Positions 15,149 to 23,847 of a DNA stretch of 64,000 nucleotides are shown one piece after another; the first letter of the stretch is position 1; each line of letters begins with the position of its first letter. A program made the translations under genes and the position numbers. The DNA is from Acherontichlamydia pituitae (GTDB lineage: Bacteria; Chlamydiota; Chlamydiia; Chlamydiales; Rhabdochlamydiaceae): contig JAHCAX010000001.1 of NCBI GenBank assembly GCA_019634675.1, forward strand, positions 682,001 to 746,000, written 5' to 3'. The notes beneath the pieces were generated by a model. That model had not been told where the DNA came from and did no database searches. It was given only the letters and a program-made list of their open reading frames with translations.

Positions 15149-16702
15149 ATGAAAGATGTTTGCCTTGAGAGTGTTATCACTGAAACCGAGCGCGCGGATT
15201 CCGGCGCAATGGAGAGCGCTATGTCCCATTTGGAGAAATATTTTAACAAAGTTCCCCCGGAGCAAAGAAAGCGCAGCGCGATTGCCTATATGGCTTCCCT
15301 AGATCATATCCAGTCGGCCTATCCGCTGATCGCTGACCGGATCGTTCAAGAGCTTAGGGACCAGAGGAGTTATCTCAAACTGATCGCATCGGAAAATTTC
15401 TGTTCCTTGGCAGTCCAATTGGCGATGGGCAATCTTCTGACCGACAAATATTCGGAAGGGTTCCCTTTCCATCGGTTCTATGCGGGATGCGACAATATCG
15501 ATGTGATCGAAGAGGCTGCCGTCAAAGAGCTTAAAAGCATTTTTAACAGCGACCATGCCTATGTGCAGCCCCATTCCGGAGCCGATGCCAACCTCGTTGC
15601 GTTCTGGGCGATTCTAGTATCTCGCGTCCAAAATAAAGAGTTGGAGCGGCTTGGTAAAAAAAGCATCGATGAGCTTTCGCCTGAAGAGTACGAAAGGGTG
15701 CGCCAACTGCTCGTGAACCAGAAGGTCATGGGGATGTCCCTCAATTCCGGAGGCCACTTGACGCACGGCTACAGGCATAACGTTTCCGCAAAGATCATGC
15801 AGTCGGTCTCCTATGAAGTCGATAGGGAAACGGGGCTTATTGACTACGCAGCCTTGCAAGAACAGGCTAAAAGAGAAAAGCCTGCTATCCTGATTGCGGG
15901 CTACTCTGCCTACTCGCGCCTGATCAATTTCGCCAAGATGCGCGAGATAGCAGACAGTGTCGGCGCAACATTTATGGTCGACATGGCCCACTTTGCAGGT
16001 CTTGTGGCCGGCAAGGTCATGCAGGGTGACTTTGATCCTGTTCCCCATGCCCATATCGTGACTTCTACAACCCACAAGACTCTTCGCGGCCCCCGCGGCG
16101 GACTTGTCCTGTGCAAAAATGAACTGCGCGAAGTTGTGGACAAGGGGTGTCCAATTGTCCTAGGCGGGCCCCTTCCTCATGTGATGGCCGCTAAGGCGAT
16201 CGCCTTCAAAGAAGCGAATACGGTCGGCTTCCAGCATTATGCCCAGCAAATTGTCGCCAATTCCCGGGCCCTGGCAGACCAGCTTGCCTCTAAAGGAGTG
16301 AAGATCAATACCGGCGGCACCGATAACCATCTGATCGTCTTTGACGTGGCCTCGACCTTTGGGATCACAGGGCGCCAAGCTGAAATTGCTCTGCGCGAAG
16401 CCCATTTTACAGTCAACCGCAACAGTATTCCCTACGACAAGAACGGCCCTTGGTACACATCGGGGGTCCGCATAGGAACTGCTGCCGCGACGACCTTAGG
16501 AATGAAAGAGAAGGAGATGCATCTTATCGCCGATCTGATCGTCGAACTGCTCCGTGCAACCAAGCCGGCTGCATCAGACAAGGGGCAGGAGCCTAGCCGG
16601 GCGAAAGTGGACATCGAACCGAACGCGTTGGGATCGGTCAAGAGAAAAGTGGGAGAACTCCTCCGCGCATTCCCTCTGTATCCGGAGCTGGTCATCGACT
16701 AA
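15149..16702 (+). CDS. glyA: Serine hydroxymethyltransferase
   Basis: This PLP enzyme interconverts serine and glycine with tetrahydrofolate, feeding one-carbon metabolism. The PLP-lysine motif TSTTHKTLRGPRGG and the N-terminal substrate region LKLIASENFCS are intact. At 517 residues it is longer than typical SHMT (about 420) because of an insertion of roughly 50 residues after the HSGADANL motif and an extended N-terminus. Chlamydial GlyA proteins share this enlarged form. The ATG at 15149 has an AAGAAG site just upstream; a TTG two codons earlier is possible. It is followed by clpP and dapF exactly as in C. trachomatis CT432-CT430. Confidence 0.95.
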   Translation: MKDVCLESVITETERADSGAMESAMSHLEKYFNKVPPEQRKRSAIAYMASLDHIQSAYPLIADRIVQELRDQRSYLKLIASENFCSLAVQLAMGNLLTDKYSEGFPFHRFYAGCDNIDVIEEAAVKELKSIFNSDHAYVQPHSGADANLVAFWAILVSRVQNKELERLGKKSIDELSPEEYERVRQLLVNQKVMGMSLNSGGHLTHGYRHNVSAKIMQSVSYEVDRETGLIDYAALQEQAKREKPAILIAGYSAYSRLINFAKMREIADSVGATFMVDMAHFAGLVAGKVMQGDFDPVPHAHIVTSTTHKTLRGPRGGLVLCKNELREVVDKGCPIVLGGPLPHVMAAKAIAFKEANTVGFQHYAQQIVANSRALADQLASKGVKINTGGTDNHLIVFDVASTFGITGRQAEIALREAHFTVNRNSIPYDKNGPWYTSGVRIGTAAATTLGMKEKEMHLIADLIVELLRATKPAASDKGQEPSRAKVDIEPNALGSVKRKVGELLRAFPLYPELVID

Positions 16703-16788
16703 GCGGTTTCAAAATGGACATTGAATTTGATGAAGATCCTATGGTATAAGCTGGTTTATAATGAACAATTACCTCTTGAGGAGAACTG

Positions 16789-17400
16789 ATGGAAACCTTC
16801 AACCAAGAAGAACCTGCGTCTAAGAAAATAGGGCTCCATTTATTGGACGACAAGATCGATGAGGCCCTTTTAAAGTCGAGAAGGATTTTCCTGTGCGATG
16901 CTGTTGATAGCGATAGTGCAAAAGACATCATCCGCAAGCTATGGTTCCTTGAACTGACCGATCCAGGGAAGCCGATCCTGCTCGTGATCAATTCTCCCGG
17001 CGGCTCTGTGGATTCTGGATTTGCAGTCTGGGACCAAGTGAAAATGATCACTTCTCCCGTGACGACGCTGATCACCGGCCTGGCCGCATCGATGGGTTCC
17101 GTCTTAAGCCTCTGTGCAGCCCCTGGGCGCCGTTTTGCTACGCCCAATGCCCGGATCATGATCCACCAGCCGTCTGTCAACGCGATCATCCGAGGGCAAG
17201 CAACCGATCTGGAAATCCATGCTAAAGAGATCCTCAAGACGAGAAAAGCTCTGGTCGATGTCTATGTGAAGGCAACGGGTAAAGATGCCGCAGTCATTGA
17301 TAAATCGATCGATCGGGACACTTGGATGAGTTCTAAAGAAGCAATGGACTTCGGTCTGTTAGATAAGATCGTCGCTTCCAATAAGGATCTTGGGCTCTAG
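16789..17400 (+). CDS. clpP: ATP-dependent Clp protease proteolytic subunit
   Basis: ClpP forms the barrel-shaped peptidase that works with ClpX or ClpC. The catalytic Ser is in GLAASMGS (near residue 102), the His in RIMIHQPSV and the Asp in DRDTWMSSKEAMDFG. The oxyanion and handle segment NSPGGSVDSG is intact. The length of 203 residues is normal. Chlamydiae carry two ClpP paralogues; position between glyA and dapF marks this one as the counterpart of C. trachomatis ClpP1 (CT431). GAGGAG precedes the ATG. A gap of 23 bases to dapF suggests one transcript. Confidence 0.94.
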   Translation: METFNQEEPASKKIGLHLLDDKIDEALLKSRRIFLCDAVDSDSAKDIIRKLWFLELTDPGKPILLVINSPGGSVDSGFAVWDQVKMITSPVTTLITGLAASMGSVLSLCAAPGRRFATPNARIMIHQPSVNAIIRGQATDLEIHAKEILKTRKALVDVYVKATGKDAAVIDKSIDRDTWMSSKEAMDFGLLDKIVASNKDLGL

Positions 17401-17423
17401 AAAATAAGTTCCCTGGAGAGGGC

Positions 17424-18236
17424 ATGAAAATTCCCTTTGTAAAATACCATGGAGCTGGAAACGATTTTATCTTAGTCGACGACCGTCAGCGTTGTTTTCC
17501 TGTTTTCCAAAAGGGACTCATCGCCGCTCTCTGCCGCCGTTCGCTTGGAATTGGAGCGGATGGACTGATCCTATTGCAGCCTTCGTCGCGCGCTGATTTT
17601 CAGATGCGCATTTTCAATTCTGATGGCAGCGAGCCTGCTATGTGCGGCAACGGGATCCGATGCCTAGCTGCATTCATTAAAGAGCTAGGATGGGAAAATT
17701 CGATTTGCACGATCGAAACAAAGGCAGGCTTGCTGCAATGCCGCTATGCAAACGATCGGATAGGCATTCATTTAGGTTCTCCTAAAGTCCTCTTCGCAAA
17801 TCTGACCATAGCAATCGACGGCAAACCTATTAAAATCGATGTCGTCGATACGGGGGTTCCCCATGGAGTTGTTTTTGTCGAAGACCTCCATTCTCTTCCG
17901 TTTGCAGACACAGCCCGTCCCATCCGTTTCGATCCTCAATTTTCTCCGGGCGGAATCAATGTCAATTTTGCGAAACTCCTTTCAGATGGATCTGCTGCGG
18001 TAAGAACGTATGAACGAGGCGTCGAAGAAGAGACGTTGTCATGCGGGACGGGCGCTGCGGCGGTCGGTTATCTTGTGGCTCGAAAAAAATCTACAAGCGG
18101 GCCTGTTCAAATCCGGAATAAAGAGGGGACCCATATCTTGGATGTCCTATCTACAGAACCTGACGGCGTTGAACTATGGGGAGAGGCTGTTCGCGTCTTC
18201 GAAGGATCTATCCAAACAACTGGTTTTCAAATGTAA
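17424..18236 (+). CDS. dapF: Diaminopimelate epimerase
   Basis: DapF converts LL- to meso-diaminopimelate, the peptidoglycan crosslinking amino acid and lysine precursor. Both active-site cysteines are present in their motifs: CGNGIRC near residue 74 and SCGTGAAAVG near residue 206. The N-terminal FVKYHGAGNDFIL is canonical. The 270 residues match the family. Chlamydial DapF has been reported to be bifunctional, also racemising glutamate; nothing in this sequence tests that. GAGAGGGC precedes the ATG. It is the last gene of the glyA-clpP-dapF group. Confidence 0.94.
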   Translation: MKIPFVKYHGAGNDFILVDDRQRCFPVFQKGLIAALCRRSLGIGADGLILLQPSSRADFQMRIFNSDGSEPAMCGNGIRCLAAFIKELGWENSICTIETKAGLLQCRYANDRIGIHLGSPKVLFANLTIAIDGKPIKIDVVDTGVPHGVVFVEDLHSLPFADTARPIRFDPQFSPGGINVNFAKLLSDGSAAVRTYERGVEEETLSCGTGAAAVGYLVARKKSTSGPVQIRNKEGTHILDVLSTEPDGVELWGEAVRVFEGSIQTTGFQM

Positions 18237-18353
18237 ATATCAATTTTTGAGCCTTTACTGGCTTGCTTTCTTATTCCTGCATAAGGCATGCTACCCTTAA
18301 GGTATCATGTAATTCCGTTGGCTGTCCCCTTAGAAATACCAAGTGAAACTTAA

Positions 18354-21300
18354 ATGAACGTTGTAAAGCCGCCATTTTCAGATCAAGAGATCCAAGAAGG
18401 CAATGTCTTGTATAAAGCAGGCAAGGTCGGCTACATCTCTTTTTCCGAAGGGACCTATCAGGTCGAAGTCAAGGAGATGAAGGCCAAAAAAGTGTTTTGG
18501 CCTTTTTTGCAGATCGATGACGCAGGACGCATTCTGGATGGCTTTTGCAATTGTCCTGCTGCCGAGAAAAAAAAGACCTGTTCCCATCAGGCTGCAGCGT
18601 ATCTCAAAATTTATGCGGGCGAATTGCTTCCTATCCATGTCCGTTTCCGCAGTTCCTTATGGAACCAGCTGGCCCAGATCACATGCCGGCGCCATGGAAG
18701 CAATCCCAAACTCCTTCGGGCTGTCGGCAAAGGGTATGAAGCATCATCGGCAACGGAAAAAAAGCTGTTCGAGATCGAAGCAAAAAAAACCGAAGGGAAA
18801 AAACGGCTTGAAGATTTCTTTTTTAACCGTGAGGAAGAGACAGAAGAGACCTCTCTGAAATTTTCGAACCTACCTCCGGAAGAGATCTTGCTGTGGCGCG
18901 AGGGGAGGCCCAGCCAGCAGCTCATCTATGAACTATCATTCTGGTCCGACCTTGCCAAATGGTGGATGCAGATGCAGGACGACAAAGAGGAATACGCCAT
19001 CTCATTTGATACTGGAAGTCCTCCGAAATGGATCCATGTCAAGTTTCCCCAAGTTTGCTTTAGCTTTTATATCGCAGAGGCAAATTGGCCCCAGGTCATC
19101 CCATCGCTCAGCACGGTCAACTCTCCTTTGCCGGTCTATGAGATGCAGCATCAGCAGATCGAATCGATCCGCTATGATCGGATGCGTAGGTCCTTTTTGC
19201 TCGATGTAAGTCCCATAAAAAATGGAAAGAAAGAAGAAAAGATCGATTTGGAAGGGCAAAAGGAGGTTCCTTTAGGCGATTGGATCTATGTGCCTAACAA
19301 AGGTTTTTTCCCATCACGGTTTGATCCGGTCTTCAACGCTAAAGAAATTCCGACCGACAAAATCTCGCTAGTCCTCCATAAACACCCGCAAATCATCCAA
19401 AAGTACCTGTCGAACACGAAGGTCAATCCAGGCAGTTACAAGGCCAAGTACCAAGTTTATTTCGATTCGGAAAACCGTCTGCATATCAGCTGCTATGTCT
19501 TCGAGCCCGGAGATTTGCAGAAGCCTATGTCCCATTTTTTCGGTCCTTGGGTCTTCATTCAGACTTTGGGATTCTATTTGCTGGAAGACCTCTTGTTTGA
19601 TGGGATCGAAAAGGTGATCCCTAGGGACCAAGTCAGCGAGTTTGTCAACCGCCACCGCGTCTGGCTCAATGGGCATGAAGGTTTTCAAACGCATGTTTCA
19701 AGCATCGAATCGCAGCTGACCTTCTCTGTCAGCAAAGAGGGCTTTTTGCAATTTGAATCGGGCCTCGAAATTGGAGGGGAAGGCGGGGAGTTTGTCGATT
19801 TTGGCGAATGGATCTATTTGAAGGGAAAAGGATTTTTTGCAAAGCGCGTCGGACGTACAGGATCAGCTATCCGCTTAGGACTGACAGTCCACCGTTCCGA
19901 GATCAATCAGTTCATCCGGCTCAACCGGGATGAGCTCGAGGGGATCAAAGGCTTTTTCTCTGCAACCTGCCCCTTGGAAAAATGCGGGCTTGATATTTTC
20001 CTCAATGAAGACAAACGGATCATCGTCCGCCCCCATTTCCAATTCCTTCCCAATTACCGAGCCACGTCGGTGTTGATTTTTGGAGATTACGCCTATGTCG
20101 AAGGGGAAGGGTTTGCCGAGATCCCCTATGAAATGCGCCTGCCTGAAAACTATGTGCGCGAAAAGATGATCTCGATTGCCGACGAGCCCTATTTTGTCGC
20201 CTATGAACTCGAAACATTGAGCCCCTATATCTCATCGATCCAAAAAGAGCTGCAAAAGGGGCGCGAGCTGTTCGTGCGGGTTAAAAAAATCCAAACAGCT
20301 CCAAAGGCGGAAGGGAAAGAATGGCTGATCGAGTTTTCTTATGAGTCGGATATTGGTTCCATCGATATGCACGCCATTTGGGAAGCAGTGCAGGGCAACA
20401 AGAGATATCTTTTCACCTCGGCAGGTCTCGTCGTCTTAAAACATTCCCGGTTCAACTGGCTGAAGACTATTCAGAAAAAGAGCTGGCAGAAAGGGGGAAA
20501 AGTCTTGCGGATGACAACGATGGACTGGCTCCGTTTGTGCGTCTTCGATGACTTAAGAGGCCCGAAAAATACGGAACCCGATTTTGAACAGACGAACCAG
20601 TACATTGATGAACTGACCACTTTCAACATGGACGTCCCCATTGATTTGACCGGTTTTAAGAGCGATTTAAGGGTCTATCAAGAAGTCGGCGTCAAATGGC
20701 TTTGGTTCCTCTATAGCCACGGACTATCCGGGCTCTTATGCGATGAGATGGGGCTAGGAAAGACCCACCAAGCGATGGGACTGATCGCCGCAGCAAAAAA
20801 CCAAGAAAGGGGAAAGAAATATCTGGTCGTCTGCCCGACATCGGTCATTTACCACTGGCAAGAGCTTTTGAAAAAGTTTTTGCCCGATGTCAATGTCTTC
20901 ATCTTTTACGGAGTCAGCAGAAAACTCGAAGCCTTCAAAGATCCCCATGAGGTGTTAGTCACTTCGTACGGAACGCTGCGCAGCGAGAAAAAGGCCCTTT
21001 CCAAAATTGAGTTCGACCTTGCCATTTTCGACGAAGTCCAGACGGCTAAGAACATCCATTCCCAAACGCATAAAGCGATGAAGACCATCAAATCGAAAAT
21101 GCGCGTCGGCTTGACAGGTACGCCCATCGAGAACCGCTTGCTTGAGCTCAAAGCTCTTTTTGATGTCGTTGTTCCTGGATATATGCCGACCGATGCCCAC
21201 TTCAAAGAGCTATTCGTCAACCCGATCGAAAAAAACCAGGACCCGGAGAAAAAAGCTCTGCTCGCACGGTTTATACGCCACTTTATCCTCCGCCGAAAAA

Positions 21301-22088
21301 AATCGGAGGTCTTGCTTGAGCTGCCTGAGAAAATCGAAGAGATCTCCTATTGCGACCTTTCCGATGAGCAGATGGAGTTGTACCGCAAGGTCTACCTGAA
21401 ACAAAAAGAATCGCTTTTTCAGGACCTGGAGGATAATTCAAAGCCAGTGCCTTACTTGCATGTCTTTGCCTTGCTCTCCACGCTCAAGCAAATCTGCGAC
21501 CACCCCTGCTTGATCACGAAGAAGTTTGATGATTTCCAAAAACACGCATGCGGAAAGTGGGAGCTGTTCATCGAGCTCTTGCAAGAAGTGAGGGACAGCG
21601 GACAGAAGCTTGTCGTCTTTTCCCAGTACCTCGAAATGTTGAACATGATCGAGAGGTATTTGACTGAGAACAACATCGGCTTTTGCGGAATCCGGGGAAG
21701 CACGCGCGACAGAAAAGCTCAGCTTGAGCGGTTCCGCGATGATCCCAAATGCGAAGTCTTTGTCGCCTCTTTGCAAGCGGTAGGCGTTGGCGTCGACCTT
21801 GTTTCCGCCTCTGTAGTGATCCATTATGACAGATGGTGGAACCCTGCCCGGGAAAACCAGGCGACCGACCGCGTCCATCGCATTGGCCAAAACCGAGGCG
21901 TCCAGGTCTTTAAACTGGTCACCAAGGGAACAGTGGAAGAGCACATCCACCGCCTGATTGAAAAAAAGACTGCGCTGATGGAAGGAATCATCGGCTACGA
22001 TGACCAGGATCAGCTCAAGGGCTTGGACCGGCAGGAGCTCCTCGAGCTTCTGTGGTTGATCGATCGGGATATCACGACATCTAAGTAA
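18354..22088 (+). CDS. SWIM-domain SNF2/SWI2-family helicase, 1244 aa
   Basis: This large Superfamily 2 ATPase translocates on double-stranded DNA. The N-terminus carries a SWIM zinc finger (CNCPAAEKKKTCSH, about residues 64-77). A long middle region of around 700 residues, with repeated KGFF elements, belongs to the bacterial SNF2-associated type. The C-terminal engine has motif I CDEMGLGKT, motif II DEVQ in place of the usual DEAH/DEGH, motif III LTGTPIENR, and motifs V-VI VGVGVDL and DRVHRIGQ. It corresponds to chlamydial CT708-type SNF2 proteins. Its cellular role (transcription, repair or nucleoid remodelling) is not established. No good ribosome-binding site precedes the ATG. Confidence 0.9.
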   Translation: MNVVKPPFSDQEIQEGNVLYKAGKVGYISFSEGTYQVEVKEMKAKKVFWPFLQIDDAGRILDGFCNCPAAEKKKTCSHQAAAYLKIYAGELLPIHVRFRSSLWNQLAQITCRRHGSNPKLLRAVGKGYEASSATEKKLFEIEAKKTEGKKRLEDFFFNREEETEETSLKFSNLPPEEILLWREGRPSQQLIYELSFWSDLAKWWMQMQDDKEEYAISFDTGSPPKWIHVKFPQVCFSFYIAEANWPQVIPSLSTVNSPLPVYEMQHQQIESIRYDRMRRSFLLDVSPIKNGKKEEKIDLEGQKEVPLGDWIYVPNKGFFPSRFDPVFNAKEIPTDKISLVLHKHPQIIQKYLSNTKVNPGSYKAKYQVYFDSENRLHISCYVFEPGDLQKPMSHFFGPWVFIQTLGFYLLEDLLFDGIEKVIPRDQVSEFVNRHRVWLNGHEGFQTHVSSIESQLTFSVSKEGFLQFESGLEIGGEGGEFVDFGEWIYLKGKGFFAKRVGRTGSAIRLGLTVHRSEINQFIRLNRDELEGIKGFFSATCPLEKCGLDIFLNEDKRIIVRPHFQFLPNYRATSVLIFGDYAYVEGEGFAEIPYEMRLPENYVREKMISIADEPYFVAYELETLSPYISSIQKELQKGRELFVRVKKIQTAPKAEGKEWLIEFSYESDIGSIDMHAIWEAVQGNKRYLFTSAGLVVLKHSRFNWLKTIQKKSWQKGGKVLRMTTMDWLRLCVFDDLRGPKNTEPDFEQTNQYIDELTTFNMDVPIDLTGFKSDLRVYQEVGVKWLWFLYSHGLSGLLCDEMGLGKTHQAMGLIAAAKNQERGKKYLVVCPTSVIYHWQELLKKFLPDVNVFIFYGVSRKLEAFKDPHEVLVTSYGTLRSEKKALSKIEFDLAIFDEVQTAKNIHSQTHKAMKTIKSKMRVGLTGTPIENRLLELKALFDVVVPGYMPTDAHFKELFVNPIEKNQDPEKKALLARFIRHFILRRKKSEVLLELPEKIEEISYCDLSDEQMELYRKVYLKQKESLFQDLEDNSKPVPYLHVFALLSTLKQICDHPCLITKKFDDFQKHACGKWELFIELLQEVRDSGQKLVVFSQYLEMLNMIERYLTENNIGFCGIRGSTRDRKAQLERFRDDPKCEVFVASLQAVGVGVDLVSASVVIHYDRWWNPARENQATDRVHRIGQNRGVQVFKLVTKGTVEEHIHRLIEKKTALMEGIIGYDDQDQLKGLDRQELLELLWLIDRDITTSK

Positions 22089-22100
22089 AATTTTAATTGC

Positions 22101-22165
22101 TGCTGCAAAACTGCTCTTTTCTTGCGGCAAAGCCGCCTCTGCACCTTCTGTACGCGCTGTGGTTA
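22101..22165. repeat. Possible degenerate relative of the E1/E2 palindromic elements
   Basis: In the gap between the SNF2 and der genes lie a hairpin GCGGCAAAGCCGC and, beside it, CTGCTGCAAAACTGCTCTTTTC, whose core TGCAAAACT matches the terminal repeat of E2. Only one side is recognisable, so this may be a decayed copy or coincidence. Confidence 0.3.
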
Positions 22166-22268
22166 AAATTCTTTATTTTATTTTTTTAATCCCATGTCCT
22201 GATCTTTTCCTCTGACATTATTTCAAGCATCAGATAAAATCCTTCCTTCTTTAACATATTCATTGACC

Positions 22269-23723
22269 ATGACAAAACTTTTAAAGCTCGCCTTAGTCGG
22301 CCGTCCTAATGTCGGTAAGTCCGCCCTCTTCAACCGGATCTGCAAGAACCGGATTGCAATCGTTGACGAAGCGGAAGGGATTACGCGTGACCGCCTCTAT
22401 GCCGGCGCCGATTTTTTTGGCCAGCCCTTTGAGGTCATCGATACCGGCGGGATCAATCCGAACTCTACAGTCCCATTCCAAGAAGAGATTCGCCGCCAAA
22501 CTGAAATTGCTATCGTCGAAGCCGATGTGATCGTCATGGTCGTCGATTCTACCGTCGGCGTCACTGTCCTCGATGAGTTCGTCGCCCGACTTTTGCTGCG
22601 CACCGGAAAGCGCATTGTGCTAGCCGTCAACAAGGTCGATGATTTGTCGAAAATGGAAAATGTCTATCCCTTTTATGCGTTAGGGATCTCCCGCGTTGTC
22701 GCCGTATCGGCAACCCAGAGCTTTCAAGTGGCCGAGCTTCTTGAAGAGGCCTTTGAAGAGATCGCCTTTCCTGCTGCAGAACCGGAGGAGAACAAACCGA
22801 TCCGCATTGCTGTTGTGGGACGTCCCAACGTTGGGAAATCCACCCTTGTCAACTACCTCTTGGACGAAGAGCGCTGCGTTGTCAGCCCGATAGCTGGAAC
22901 CACGAGGGACAGCATCGACGTCGATATCCTAGCCAACGGAAAGAAGTTCACCCTGATCGACACAGCAGGGATCCGCCGGAAAAAAGCAGAGCATGAAGTT
23001 GTCGATAAATTTGCTGCGATCCGTACAGAACGCGCACTTGACAGGGCCGATATCTGCGTCCTGATGCTCGATGCAGAGCGGGGAATGACCAACCAAGACA
23101 AGAGGATCGCCCATCAGATTGAAGAGCTTGGAAAAGGCTGTGTGATCCTGTTCAATAAATGGGATACCGTCAAAGGCTACCGGATGGAGCATTGCTTGAA
23201 AAGCATGCACATCGATGTTCCTTTTTTAGCCCATTGCCCAACCCTTTTTGTTTCTGCGCAGACCGGACGCCATTTGGAAAAGCTGTTCACGATCATTGCC
23301 GAAGTGTACGAACAGCAAAACCGGCGTATTACCACGGGTCAACTCAATAAATTTGTTGAAAAAGTAGTCCAAAAGTACCATCCGCCGATGATCGACGGCA
23401 AACGCCTGAGGATCTATTACATGGCGCAGGTCGATGTCCAACCTCCTCGGTTTGTGATGTTCGTCAACAACCCTGAGCTCATGGTCGACACGTACACTAA
23501 GTATATGATCAACCAGTTCCGTGAGTCGTATGGGTTTATCGGCTCCCCTGTAAAATTCTTTTTAAAAGGAAGGAAGACCAAGGAGAAAGGGGCTGAAGCG
23601 GAAAAGCCAGTTTCAAATGATTCCTATACAGAAGAAGAGCCAGAAGAGCTCGAGGAATTTGTGTTCGAGGAAGATTTGAGCGAAGAAGAGATGAGCCATC
23701 TCGACCCTTCTTATTTCAACTAA
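22269..23723 (+). CDS. der: Ribosome-assembly GTPase Der (EngA)
   Basis: Two GTPase domains in tandem define Der, which is needed for 50S subunit maturation. The first has GRPNVGKSALFN, DTGG and NKVD; the second has GRPNVGKSTLVN, DTAGIRRK and NKWD. A KH-like domain follows (about residues 350-440, with VQPPRFVMFVNNPELM). An acidic tail of around 45 residues is rich in Glu, longer than in E. coli. The ATG at 22269 is preferred to the TTG two codons upstream. Length 484 residues. The gene is transcribed alone between AT-rich gaps. Confidence 0.95.
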   Translation: MTKLLKLALVGRPNVGKSALFNRICKNRIAIVDEAEGITRDRLYAGADFFGQPFEVIDTGGINPNSTVPFQEEIRRQTEIAIVEADVIVMVVDSTVGVTVLDEFVARLLLRTGKRIVLAVNKVDDLSKMENVYPFYALGISRVVAVSATQSFQVAELLEEAFEEIAFPAAEPEENKPIRIAVVGRPNVGKSTLVNYLLDEERCVVSPIAGTTRDSIDVDILANGKKFTLIDTAGIRRKKAEHEVVDKFAAIRTERALDRADICVLMLDAERGMTNQDKRIAHQIEELGKGCVILFNKWDTVKGYRMEHCLKSMHIDVPFLAHCPTLFVSAQTGRHLEKLFTIIAEVYEQQNRRITTGQLNKFVEKVVQKYHPPMIDGKRLRIYYMAQVDVQPPRFVMFVNNPELMVDTYTKYMINQFRESYGFIGSPVKFFLKGRKTKEKGAEAEKPVSNDSYTEEEPEELEEFVFEEDLSEEEMSHLDPSYFN

Positions 23724-23847
23724 TCTTTATTTCGTCTTAAGTTCATTTGTTTCAGTTCGGTAAATTGAATTATTTGGTCGTATTTAGTTATTTTAATATC
23801 TAGTGTATAATAGTGGAATAATAAATGAAGCTAGATAATATAATAAT